The notes under the pieces were generated by a model. That model saw nothing but the letters and a program-made list of their open reading frames with translations. It made no database searches and was not told the DNA's origin. The translations under genes and the position numbers were made by a program. From positions 1 to 64,000 of the forward strand of contig NZ_VKDE01000019.1 of NCBI RefSeq assembly GCF_007097485.1: a stretch of DNA of 64,000 bases, written 5' to 3'. This document shows, piece after piece, positions 29,165 through 36,854 of this stretch. The first letter of the stretch is position 1. Every line of letters begins with the position of its first letter. The stretch is from Carboxylicivirga sp. M1479. Lineage in GTDB: Bacteria; Bacteroidota; Bacteroidia; Bacteroidales; Marinilabiliaceae.

Positions 29165-29224
29165 CAAATTTACATGGGTGTTTCATATGTACTTTGCAAA
29201 GTTGTTACCTACGCTTTGTAACAA
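29165..29224 (-). promoter_or_regulatory. Promoter and palindromic operator of the Ig-repeat gene
   Basis: Minus-strand -7 box TAAATTTG (29165-29172). The TTTG -33 element lies inside a perfect 12-bp palindrome, ACTTTGCAAAGT (29191-29202). A second inverted repeat, TTGTTAC-N9-GTAACAA (29202-29224), directly abuts it. The arrangement suggests binding of a dimeric regulator. Confidence 0.4.
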
Positions 29225-29446
29225 TAATCATTTATACTTTGTTCGGGAAAGGCCAAGCAGTGTGCACAAAGCTTCTGCACAGCTGCATATTGCCCATGCA
29301 GCCTACTTGAGCTAAAAACACAGCTGCAGAAAGTCCTTGCAGTCATGTTTGGGCGTTCTGCAAATGTGCAGAAGCCTTATGCAGACTACTTGAGCCTTAT
29401 TCAAACCTGCGGAAGCCTCAAACAGCTAGGCGTGCACTAAAACAAA
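29225..29446. repeat. TGCAG-rich repeat region
   Basis: About ten TGCAG/CTGCA words occur in 220 bp. A 17-bp direct repeat, ATGCAGnCTACTTGAGC, occurs at 29296-29312 and 29379-29395 (83 bp apart, one difference). No gene is seen. Confidence 0.5.
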
Positions 29447-29486
29447 AATGCAGAAACCTGTGGCATTTGGCACTGGTTTCTGCATT
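29447..29486 (-). terminator. Terminator of the DUF6261-like gene
   Basis: A perfect 12-bp stem (AATGCAGAAACC / GGTTTCTGCATT, 16-nt loop) followed on the minus strand by TTTTTGTTTT, 26 bp after the stop codon. Confidence 0.8.
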
Positions 29487-29511
29487 AAACGACATACAGA
29501 CGTACTAATTA

Positions 29512-30165
29512 TTAATTAACTGATTTGATTAACATTTCTATTTCACGATAGGCCTTAACAATGTTTTCGTTAGTGCCAATTTTAGCATGTGCAAACATAA
29601 GTGTGTATAAATCGTGTAAGCTTTCGGCCAATTGCGGTGCCAAATCGCTGGCAGCACTGGTGGTGGCCAATATGGCATTGCCCTCGATAAAGGCTTTGTT
29701 AGCCTTTTTAAAATCTTCGTTTGCATTTTTAATCAGTGGTAACCAACGCCCAATAGTTAGCGTTTCACCCTCTTGCAAATCTATTTTACTAATCTCAGTA
29801 AGCATATTATCCACTGCTGCCGTTTGTTCGTTGTAACTGTAGCGGTTGATATCGCTATACTTAGCAAGTATGACACTCAAAGTATCAATAAGTTGTGCTT
29901 TGTCCGTTTCATGAGGAAAATAAGTTTCAGACTTAACTTCTAATCTAAAGCCAGATATATACTTATCGCGTAACTTGTCTAACTCGACCTTAGTAACAGC
30001 AGGCACGTTTTCTTTTTGCATGCCTAATTTAAAGTCGCCAATCAATGACTTTACCTTGTCTGTGGCTGGTTTTACTTCGGGTATTGCTTCGCAAATACGC
30101 AAAGAGTTTTCGCCTACGGTCTGAAGTTGCTTCATCCGTAAACGGGGTAGGTTTACTATTTCCAT
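29512..30165 (-). CDS. DUF6261-like protein, all-helical, function unknown
   Basis: A 217-residue soluble protein with no signal peptide, predicted almost entirely alpha-helical. It begins MEIVNLPRLRMKQLQTVGENSLRIC and has a conserved-looking motif DINRYSYNEQTAAVDNML in the middle. This matches my memory of Bacteroidota DUF6261 proteins, but I am only moderately sure of the assignment. The gene has its own terminator. No functional clue comes from its neighbours. Confidence 0.7.
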   Translation of the reverse strand: MEIVNLPRLRMKQLQTVGENSLRICEAIPEVKPATDKVKSLIGDFKLGMQKENVPAVTKVELDKLRDKYISGFRLEVKSETYFPHETDKAQLIDTLSVILAKYSDINRYSYNEQTAAVDNMLTEISKIDLQEGETLTIGRWLPLIKNANEDFKKANKAFIEGNAILATTSAASDLAPQLAESLHDLYTLMFAHAKIGTNENIVKAYREIEMLIKSVN

Positions 30166-30284
30166 TGTTTTAATTTTTACAGGTAATCCTGTACATCGTC
30201 AATATTAAAAGTATAAACACTAAACCAATATTCAATCTTTTGTTAAGGTGATCTTTATCATATTTTTGTTGATAACTGAGATTG

Positions 30285-30331
30285 ACGGATGACATCTATG
30301 TAAGCAGTATACCAATATAGATGTCATCCGT
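30285..30331. repeat. Hairpin repeat, copy 1
   Basis: A perfect 15-bp inverted repeat, ACGGATGACATCTAT / ATAGATGTCATCCGT, with a 17-nt loop (GTAAGCAGTATACCAAT). A similar flank (…AAAAAAATGAG) follows both copies, so the repeated unit is about 63 bp. Confidence 0.8.
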
Positions 30332-30726
30332 TCTTTAGAAAAAAATGAGGAACTCGCCTGATTAGGCAAGTAACACACCCTGCTCAAGCCGCAGTGGCTT
30401 ATCCTCTTTCTCCTTGATGAGAAAAGGATACAAAAGAATCAAGGCTACTTTTAATCTTGCCTTCTTTTTTTTCTCAAGCCCAAGTGCAACCGCGTGATCT
30501 TCGAACAAGTTCTCAGCTTCTCGGTTTTACTAAGGCTTTTTTCAAAATGAAACCAATATTAAAAGAGGCCACTATGCATGGCGCTTAGAATAAAAACCGT
30601 AATTACTTAGTTCGAACCCCTCAATGCGAAACTCTCCATCCACCACTCGAAACAATTGTTTCGAACTATTGAAAGCCAGTGATAAGAGTGGATATTGCGG
30701 AATGGCGGCCTTGACGAAGAAGATTT

Positions 30727-30773
30727 ACGGATTACATCTATGTAAGCATTATGCCAATATAGATGTAATCCGT
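30727..30773. repeat. Hairpin repeat, copy 2 with compensatory change
   Basis: ACGGATTACATCTAT / ATAGATGTAATCCGT with the loop GTAAGCATTATGCCAAT. Relative to copy 1 the left arm has G->T and the right arm C->A at the paired position, so the stem stays perfect. The loop has two differences. Confidence 0.8.
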
Positions 30774-30855
30774 TTTCTAAAAAAATGAGAAATAACAACT
30801 AAAAAAAAGTCCTTATGTGAACTGGGTTTGCTTTATTCTCTAGGCGTGAATACTC

Positions 30856-31986
30856 TTACAAATCATCCACAATACTCAGCATGGTAGTTACCAATGACTC
30901 ACCAAGTTTTATTGAACGTTCCGACGACCAGCCAAGCAGCTCATCGGGGATATTGTTGTTTTGCTTAAAAGGCATTTCTAAAGTTTGAGAAAGACATTTA
31001 AACTCTTCACCCAAATTTTTAGAGCCAATCTGCAGGTTGGCTTTGCCTGGTTCATTCTTTGGGTAGCCGTATTGGTTTTGCATATCGGGGTTAATGACCA
31101 TCCAATTATTAATAAAGCTATCCGTTAGCTTGCTAAGCTTATCGTTAAACGATGGTATACCCTCTATGCCAGACAGAAAACAGTATGGTAGTCCCTCATC
31201 GCCATGCACATCTAAAACAAAGTCCATACCTATTTCTTGCATTTTTTGCTTGGTATAATATACTTCAGGACTTTTTGCAATACTCGGTTCTAACCACTCG
31301 CGATTATAGTTTACACCCAAGGCATTTACACGCAGGTTACCCAGTATACTACCATCAATATTCATATTTGGCACCAGGTAAAGGTTGGCCTTGTCTAAAA
31401 GCGAAAGGGATGTTGCATCTTCCTCATCCAACAAACGGTCGATCAACCCTAACATAAACCATTCGGCCATTGTTTCGCCTGGATGCTGACGGGCAATTAC
31501 CCATAGTTTCTTCTTACTGCTATCGCCATCTCCTATTCGTAAGAATTCGATGGGCCTGCCTTGTGTGGTATGACCAATACACTCCACCGCGCACTTGGGT
31601 GATAATTGTGCGTTATCAACCAAATCAAGGTGTTGCTCGTATGAGAATGGTGCAAAATAGGCGATATAAACCGTATCATGTTCAGGGTTTAAGTTCATGC
31701 TTAATACCTGCCCATCGTATTCTGTTGGTATTTGAAACCATGTTTCGCGGTCGTACGATGCTCGAGCCTGATAATTATCCCAACCCTCGGGATAGGCAGC
31801 ATCCCCAGCATTTAATAGGTTGAAACGGCAACTCTGTCCCTTGGCTCCCTGTACCCTAAAGTAGAACCATTGCAGAAAATCGGAATTGGTATCTTTTCTA
31901 ATTTGTAGTTGAATATCACTGGACTTATCTGCGTTGATGACTTCAACGTTACCAGCATCAAATGTGGAGGAGATTACTATACTCAT
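30856..31986 (-). CDS. M14 metallocarboxypeptidase of the cytosolic carboxypeptidase (CCP) type
   Basis: A 376-residue protein without a signal peptide. The frame opens with TTG at 31995, but I place the start at the ATG at 31986 (MSIVISSTF). Residues about 1-120 are the beta-rich N-domain typical of CCP/AGBL-type M14 enzymes (LQWFYFRVQGAKGQSCRFNLLN). The catalytic domain has the zinc ligands His168-x-x-Glu171 (RQHPGETMAEW) and His261 (LDVHGDE), substrate binders Asn228-Arg229 (GVNYNREW) and catalytic Glu337 (TLEMPFK). Eukaryotic relatives remove glutamates from tubulin tails. The bacterial substrates are unknown; peptide trimming in the cytoplasm is plausible. Confidence 0.9.
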   Translation of the reverse strand: MSIVISSTFDAGNVEVINADKSSDIQLQIRKDTNSDFLQWFYFRVQGAKGQSCRFNLLNAGDAAYPEGWDNYQARASYDRETWFQIPTEYDGQVLSMNLNPEHDTVYIAYFAPFSYEQHLDLVDNAQLSPKCAVECIGHTTQGRPIEFLRIGDGDSSKKKLWVIARQHPGETMAEWFMLGLIDRLLDEEDATSLSLLDKANLYLVPNMNIDGSILGNLRVNALGVNYNREWLEPSIAKSPEVYYTKQKMQEIGMDFVLDVHGDEGLPYCFLSGIEGIPSFNDKLSKLTDSFINNWMVINPDMQNQYGYPKNEPGKANLQIGSKNLGEEFKCLSQTLEMPFKQNNNIPDELLGWSSERSIKLGESLVTTMLSIVDDL

Positions 31987-32046
31987 GTGAATCAATTTTT
32001 ATTTCGTTTTAATTGGGTCTTAAGCAACTTTTGCCTCTGCCAAAAC

Positions 32047-32054
32047 CAAAGATA
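32047..32054 (-). promoter_or_regulatory. -7 promoter element for the M14 gene
   Basis: Perfect minus-strand TATCTTTG (TAnnTTTG), about 60 bp upstream of the ATG. Confidence 0.4.
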
Positions 32055-32197
32055 ATGCGATTTCCAATTTATCACATTAATATGGATATGTTTATAAACA
32101 GTACAGGCTAGCTCTGCAAGGTAGACTTCATTGTTATATCAGCTTATGCGTTTACTGATAAATCTTATCTTTATTGTCGTAATACAAAACCCATATC

Positions 32198-33841
32198 ATG
32201 CGAAATAAAATTCAGATTGCCTTTGCCTTGCTGCTACTTATGGCTTGTCAAACACCCGAACAAGCGCTTAAAAATGCTGAGTCGAGCATTTCAGGCGAAC
32301 GAATGAAAGAATACATACTGGAACTGGGCAGTGATGCCTATCAGGGGCGAAAACCCTTTTCTCAAGGAGAAAAACTGAGCATTGACTACCTAAAAAAATG
32401 CTTTCAGGAGATAGGCCTGGAGCCAGCCAATGGCAACAGTTACTTTCAGAAAGTACCTTTAGTAATGGTAAATGGTAAAGTGGGCACTCCCCTAAATATT
32501 ACAACGCCTAATACGACTTTATCCTTTGAATACGGTCATGATTTTGTGGCTTTTTCGCGCCAGATGACTCCCGAGCTTCAAGTTCAGGACTCTGAATTAG
32601 TTTTTGCGGGTTACGGCATTGTGGCTCCTGAATACAACTGGAACGACTATGCCGAGCTGGATGTAGCAGGTAAAACAGTTGTGGTACTGGTGAATGATCC
32701 TGGTTTAGACTCAGGGCGTCAGGATTTTTTCACGGGCGATGCTATGACCTATTACGGGCGTTGGAGTTATAAATATGAAGAAGCTGCACGACAAGGTGCC
32801 GAAGCAGTTTTTATAATTCATGATGACAAGGGCGCCGGCTATCCCTGGTCGGTAGTTGTTAATTCTGCCGCGGTTGCTAAAGTGTACCCCGAAACGGATG
32901 ATAACTACATGAATAGATGCAAAATAGAGGGATGGATACATCAATCACAAGCGAAAGAGTTATTTGCAGCCATGGATCTTAATCTCGATCAGATAATTGA
33001 GGAGGCGAAGAAAAACACCTATCAAGGCTTTGAAATGAAAGCCAAAGCCAAACTTAAGCTTAACAACAGCTGGCATAAAGATGTTTCGCACAATGTAATG
33101 GGTATGATACGCGGTACCGATCTGGCTGATGAGTACCTGTTTTATTCAGCTCACTGGGATCACCTGGGTATTGGTAAAACAATTGATGGCGATTCAATTT
33201 ATAATGGAGCGGTGGATAATGGCACCTCGCTAGCCTGGATGATGGAAATTGCGCACGCTTTTAAAGCCATGCCACAAACGCCACGCCGATCAGTTGTGTT
33301 TTTTGCACCAACGGCAGAAGAATCAGGACTTAACGGCTCGGGTTATTATGCCGATCATCCCATATTCCCTATTCGTAAAACAGTAGCCAACATCAATAAC
33401 GATTTAATGTTACCCTTTGGTCGATGCAAAGATGTGATGGTTACTGGTTATGGTAAATCAAGCCTCGACGATATACTTTTGCAAGAAGCACAAAAGCAAG
33501 ACCGTTATATTTTACCTGATCCCAATGCGCATACCGGTATGTATTATCGCTCCGATCATTTTAGCTTTGCACGCGTTGGTGTGCCAGCTTTATTTGCTCG
33601 CGGCAATAACCATCATAGGGAAAAAGGAAAAGAATACATGGCTGAGAGGGAGCAATACTGGATTAATAACTGTTACCACAAACCAGATGATGAGTATCAA
33701 GATTGGTGGGATTTAAGTGGCGTGGAAGAAGATGCTAAACTGCTATTTCGTGTGGGCTGGCACATTGCCAATAGCGACGAATACCCTCAATGGAAAGAAG
33801 GATCGGAGTTCAAAGCCATCAGGGATCGACAGTTTGATTAA
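32198..33841 (+). CDS. M28 family zinc aminopeptidase, lipoprotein
   Basis: A 547-residue lipoprotein (signal ending LLLLMAC, Cys17), therefore periplasmic or outer-membrane anchored. Residues about 110-290 hold a PA-type insert (ELVFAGYGIVAPEYNWNDYAELDVAGKTVVVL). The M28 domain has the di-zinc set: His319-x-Asp321 (AHWDHLG), Asp340 (AVDNGTS), Glu374-Glu375 (TAEESG; general base and ligand), an Asp in INNDLM and His454 (SDHFSF). The family removes N-terminal residues from peptides, which suits trimming of imported peptides. It is monocistronic. A weak -7-like TATCTTTA lies at 32166-32173. Confidence 0.93.
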   Translation: MRNKIQIAFALLLLMACQTPEQALKNAESSISGERMKEYILELGSDAYQGRKPFSQGEKLSIDYLKKCFQEIGLEPANGNSYFQKVPLVMVNGKVGTPLNITTPNTTLSFEYGHDFVAFSRQMTPELQVQDSELVFAGYGIVAPEYNWNDYAELDVAGKTVVVLVNDPGLDSGRQDFFTGDAMTYYGRWSYKYEEAARQGAEAVFIIHDDKGAGYPWSVVVNSAAVAKVYPETDDNYMNRCKIEGWIHQSQAKELFAAMDLNLDQIIEEAKKNTYQGFEMKAKAKLKLNNSWHKDVSHNVMGMIRGTDLADEYLFYSAHWDHLGIGKTIDGDSIYNGAVDNGTSLAWMMEIAHAFKAMPQTPRRSVVFFAPTAEESGLNGSGYYADHPIFPIRKTVANINNDLMLPFGRCKDVMVTGYGKSSLDDILLQEAQKQDRYILPDPNAHTGMYYRSDHFSFARVGVPALFARGNNHHREKGKEYMAEREQYWINNCYHKPDDEYQDWWDLSGVEEDAKLLFRVGWHIANSDEYPQWKEGSEFKAIRDRQFD

Positions 33842-33864
33842 CATGTCAATCGCATTTTAAAGTT

Positions 33865-34121
33865 GAATCCCTTTAGGATTCTATAATTGATAATTTTAAT
33901 TTACCCCAGATTTTATCTGGGGTTATTCTTGTTCAACCACGCTGTGGTTGTTGGTGATAAACCCTGAAAAAGATTTAATATTAATAACCTGCATGGAATG
34001 CAGGGGGTATGATATATACCTTTTTAATAACAACTACAAAGTGGTTGAATCTTAAATGCCATTGCTGTGGTTTGATTAAGCTGTACCGCTTAAACTATAA
34101 TAATCTATAGAGGATGTCCTC
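33865..34121. repeat. Cluster of different short hairpins (hairpin array)
   Basis: The 349-bp gap after the M28 gene holds at least eight short, mostly perfect stem-loops of unrelated stem sequence. They are GAATCC-N5-GGATTC (33865-33881), CCCCAGAT-N3-ATCTGGGG (33904-33922), CAACCAC-GCT-GTGGTTG (33934-33950), CCTGCAT-GGA-ATGCAGG (33988-34004), GGTAT-N5-ATACC (34006-34020), CAACTAC-AAA-GTGGTTG (34031-34047, one G-T pair), TTAAGC-N6-GCTTAA (34076-34093) and GAGGA-TG-TCCTC (34110-34121). Spacing is about 15-45 bp. The first or second may terminate the M28 transcript. The rest has no obvious gene-related role. Confidence 0.7.
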
Positions 34122-34190
34122 AAAAAACATCTGTTCAAGTACAAGAGGTAGTTTTGGGGAACCCTTTTCTCATGAATATTGCCAATTTAC

Positions 34191-34790
34191 TTAAGCCTGA
34201 ATACCTTTAATAAACTCCATTACAATGTTGCCAAAGTTGGTCATGAATAACTTTACCGCCATTGCCAGCAGAATAATACCGAAAAACTTCTTAAGGATAT
34301 AGATTCCTCCCTGCCCTATTACGCGCTCCACAAACTTGGATGATTTAAGAACAAAAAACACAACAGCAATATTCAGGAACAGTGCAATAATGATGTTGAT
34401 AGTTTCAAATTCGGCACGCAGAGATAAAAGTGTTGTAAACGAACCTGCACCAGCTATTAACGGAAACGCTATGGGTACAATGGACGCTCCTGAAGGTGAA
34501 TCATACTTAAATACTTCAATGCCTAATATCATTTCAAAAGCCATGATCAGCAATACAAAAGAACCCGCTATGGCAAAGGATGCGATATCAACACCAAAGA
34601 GCCCGAGTAAAGCCTCACCTACAAATAAAAATATAATCATAATGGTGAAGGCAACTGATGTGGCCTGAAAGGCTTTAATAGGGCCACTTTTCTTTTGAAG
34701 ATCAAGTATAATAGGCAGCGACCCCAGTATATCAATTACTGCAAACAATACTATAAAGGCCGAAACAATTTGTAAAAAGTTAATTTCCAT
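34191..34790 (-). CDS. MarC family inner-membrane protein (UPF0056)
   Basis: 199 residues with six membrane helices and the typical MarC start INFLQIVSAFIVLFAVIDILGSLP. The central VPIAFPLIAGAGSFTTLL matches the conserved family motif. The longer frame begins with TTG at 34808, inside the promoter's -7 box, so the ATG at 34790 is the start. Despite the name, MarC proteins are not shown to give multiple antibiotic resistance; their transport role is unknown. Confidence 0.92.
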   Translation of the reverse strand: MEINFLQIVSAFIVLFAVIDILGSLPIILDLQKKSGPIKAFQATSVAFTIMIIFLFVGEALLGLFGVDIASFAIAGSFVLLIMAFEMILGIEVFKYDSPSGASIVPIAFPLIAGAGSFTTLLSLRAEFETINIIIALFLNIAVVFFVLKSSKFVERVIGQGGIYILKKFFGIILLAMAVKLFMTNFGNIVMEFIKGIQA

Positions 34791-34805
34791 CGTGTAGGTT
34801 TTTGG

Positions 34806-34813
34806 CAAAGGTA
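34806..34813 (-). promoter_or_regulatory. -7 promoter element for marC-like gene
   Basis: Perfect minus-strand TACCTTTG. It implies a very short leader and sets the translation start at 34790. Confidence 0.5.
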
Positions 34814-34884
34814 ATTATTTCTATCATTTCAACTTATCTACCTATAACTACGATGCCCGTACAGAAGTAACAAACCTTAGCACA

Positions 34885-35409
34885 TTATTGCTCAACCTTA
34901 ATGAGTTTAGACACATCATAGCCCCGTTGGCTTATTTTAGACAACAGTTTAGTATACTCCTCATCATCCACAAAAGGAGTTCGCGATAAAATCCATAAAT
35001 ACTTATCCGAACTACTTCCAATGATGGCCCATTGGTAGTTATCATCCAGATCCAACACATAATAATCAGCGTAAAATATCCAGAAGAAAGAGACCTTAAG
35101 CTTGCCTTGTTCTTTTAAATCGGGGATTTTAGCTTTACCAACAGCAATGGATTCTTCTCCGTTTAATGAGTTTTTAAAACCTGCATTGACCACTTTTATC
35201 AATCCATCGTCGCGCATTGAATAGGTGGCCGACACCCCGACCAAGCCGCGCTCAAACGAATGGTCGTAACGTGCCAGTTCGTACCATTTTCCCATATAAC
35301 GTTCAATATCCAGCACTTTCACTACCGTTTTATCAACTTCGTCCGATTGCCCTTTGCAGGCCATTGTTAAAAAACTGATGACTGCCATTATAATTATATT
35401 TTTTCCCAT
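34885..35409 (-). CDS. blc: Outer-membrane lipocalin (Blc family)
   Basis: A 174-residue lipoprotein (lipobox TMAC, Cys18) with the lipocalin GxW motif YMGKWYELARYDHSFERG (Gly40-x-Trp42) and the C-terminal WILSRTP strand typical of bacterial lipocalin Blc. The length fits. Family members bind fatty acids or lysophospholipids at the outer membrane. Its start overlaps the end of the upstream pyrimidine-dimer glycosylase gene by 16 bp, so the two are translationally coupled. Confidence 0.93.
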   Translation of the reverse strand: MGKNIIIMAVISFLTMACKGQSDEVDKTVVKVLDIERYMGKWYELARYDHSFERGLVGVSATYSMRDDGLIKVVNAGFKNSLNGEESIAVGKAKIPDLKEQGKLKVSFFWIFYADYYVLDLDDNYQWAIIGSSSDKYLWILSRTPFVDDEEYTKLLSKISQRGYDVSKLIKVEQ

Positions 35410-35822
35410 GCTTCAATATCTCCTTGTAATAACGCAAATAATGGATGCACATCGTAATTAACCACAAAACGATGCTCATTGTACTTATCTGTATCGCGCA
35501 CCTTTAGTTTGTTAAGAAGATGGTTCACTTCAAAGGCTACTTGTCCGTTGGTTACAGGTATGACTGGTGTTGTTTCAATACCTACAAACTTACTCTTATC
35601 AAACTTATAATCGCGGTCAGTGGCCTCCTCCCATATCACTTGCAGGTAAAAATTAATGGCATCCAAAGGGCTGTCGGTCTTTTTAAAACGCTTCAGCTGC
35701 GGATGATTGCGGTAAGCTTTTGTTTTTCCCTCCAGCACATTTTTAGCCAGAAGGGTCTCACGCCACAAGGCTACCAGTCCTTTGGCATCAAGGTATTTCG
35801 GGTGTAAAGACCATAATCGCAT
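35394..35822 (-). CDS. Pyrimidine-dimer DNA glycosylase family (Pyr_excise, PF03013)
   Basis: A 142-residue protein starting MRLWSLHPKYLDAKGLVALW, the hallmark of the Pyr_excise family related to phage T4 endonuclease V. That enzyme cuts the glycosyl bond at UV-induced pyrimidine dimers and nicks the DNA. HPQLKRFK, INFYLQVIWEEATDR and the C-terminal VHPLFALLQGDIEAWEK are also characteristic. Activity on UV dimers is family knowledge and not tested in most members. It overlaps the lipocalin gene. A decayed copy of its 5' end occurs at 37488-37589. Confidence 0.88.
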   Translation of the reverse strand: MRLWSLHPKYLDAKGLVALWRETLLAKNVLEGKTKAYRNHPQLKRFKKTDSPLDAINFYLQVIWEEATDRDYKFDKSKFVGIETTPVIPVTNGQVAFEVNHLLNKLKVRDTDKYNEHRFVVNYDVHPLFALLQGDIEAWEKI

Positions 35823-35947
35823 ATGTAGTATCTTTAATTTTTCAGCTATGGAGCTTCAACTGCTGAATGAGTTGAGCCTATAGTAAAATACTTTTTGCGA
35901 TTAATTGTTTAATCATAAGTACCAGAATTACTTCTGTTTTCTTTCGA

Positions 35948-36763
35948 TTAGGGCAACCACATCGTAATATATTCGGCCACCTCTTCCCATTTTGAATCTC
36001 CCATTATCCAATGAGCTTTACCGGCATATACTTTCAACGTGCTTTGCGGTTTATATTTTTTAGCCAACTTTTTTGATATTTGGGGAGGAGATGCCAAATC
36101 TTTTTCTCCGGCAATAATCAAAACAGGTATATTCACACGCCCATAATTTATCTTATTCGGCTTAGGACCGAACACATTTTTGATCCATATCATTTCCTTC
36201 ATCACCAAACCCGATTCATAGCTCAAATCTGCATAAATTTGTTTCTGAACTTCAACTGGTAAAGTATACAATAAACTCTGTTGTGCTTGCTCAAAGGTGG
36301 GTTTTACCAAACTACTTTTCAGATTGGACTCTTTGTTAAGCCATTTTACCGATTGTATACTTTTCGGAGGCGGAATCATGCCATAATTAACAGGTGGTGC
36401 CAAAAGTACCATCTGCGATACCAAGCCCTCTGTCGCCAATCGTTGAGCCACAATACATCCCATTGAATGCGCTACAAGCACGGGTGCCTGTTCATACTCT
36501 TTGAGCAAATCTCGTATTTGTGCTATGTAATCTTCCATACTCAAACCTGCCAACCCCTTATTTTTTACATTTGAATGATACTTTAGATCTGGCAACAAAC
36601 ACTCGTACCCCTTGTTTGTAAAGTAATTACAATAATTATCCCATACTGCACCTGTTGACCAGGCGCCATGAATAAATACTACTTGCTTTGATTTCGTATA
36701 TTGTTGACTTATGCCATTAGTAAGTACTGAAAGAAATACCAACACGCCAATTAATTGCTTCAT
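35948..36763 (-). CDS. Secreted alpha/beta hydrolase
   Basis: A 271-residue alpha/beta-fold hydrolase with a signal peptide (cleavage near NGISQQ). Motifs: oxyanion FIHGAWSTGAVWD, nucleophile elbow AHSMG (Ser), acid Asp in GEKDLASP and base His in GKAHWI. It resembles small esterases of the MhpC/EstC type; the substrate is unknown. It has its own perfect -7 box 36 bp upstream of the ATG. Confidence 0.88.
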   Translation of the reverse strand: MKQLIGVLVFLSVLTNGISQQYTKSKQVVFIHGAWSTGAVWDNYCNYFTNKGYECLLPDLKYHSNVKNKGLAGLSMEDYIAQIRDLLKEYEQAPVLVAHSMGCIVAQRLATEGLVSQMVLLAPPVNYGMIPPPKSIQSVKWLNKESNLKSSLVKPTFEQAQQSLLYTLPVEVQKQIYADLSYESGLVMKEMIWIKNVFGPKPNKINYGRVNIPVLIIAGEKDLASPPQISKKLAKKYKPQSTLKVYAGKAHWIMGDSKWEEVAEYITMWLP

Positions 36764-36798
36764 TGTTTTTATTTTAATTGTGTTATAAAATGATGAAG

Positions 36799-36806
36799 CA
36801 AAAGTA
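36799..36806 (-). promoter_or_regulatory. -7 promoter element for the alpha/beta hydrolase
   Basis: Perfect minus-strand TACTTTTG. Confidence 0.5.
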
Positions 36807-36854
36807 GAGTGATGAGTAGCAACGCTCCTTAACCTATGGTAAGAAAAGCTAAGG

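Larger units (their letters stand above)
30166..30855. other. 690-bp intergenic region bounded by two copies of a hairpin repeat
   Basis: Holds the two hairpin repeats (30285-30331 and 30727-30773). Between them are AGCC-N5-GGCT (30387-30399), an adjacent pyrimidine/purine inverted repeat, and the perfect palindrome CGAAACAATTGTTTCG near 30645-30660. Short ORFs here (for example 30607-30798 minus) run through the hairpin repeat and look like decayed or non-coding sequence. Confidence 0.5.

Noticed and set aside
30285-30773. Hairpin pair as ends of an intact insertion sequence
   Set aside because: No transposase ORF lies between the copies, and they are each self-complementary and not a single terminal inverted pair.
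30607-30798. 63-codon minus-strand ORF in the 690-bp gap
   Set aside because: It reads straight through the hairpin repeat copy 2 and has no family resemblance, so I treat it as non-coding.
31152-31823. Two plus-strand ORFs (101 and 117 codons) antisense to the M14 gene
   Set aside because: Antisense to a conserved catalytic domain; composition is unlike real proteins.
33865-34121. Hairpin cluster as a CRISPR array or integron attC array
   Set aside because: There is no repeated unit or equal spacer length, and no cas or integrase gene in the window. It is recorded as a hairpin array only.
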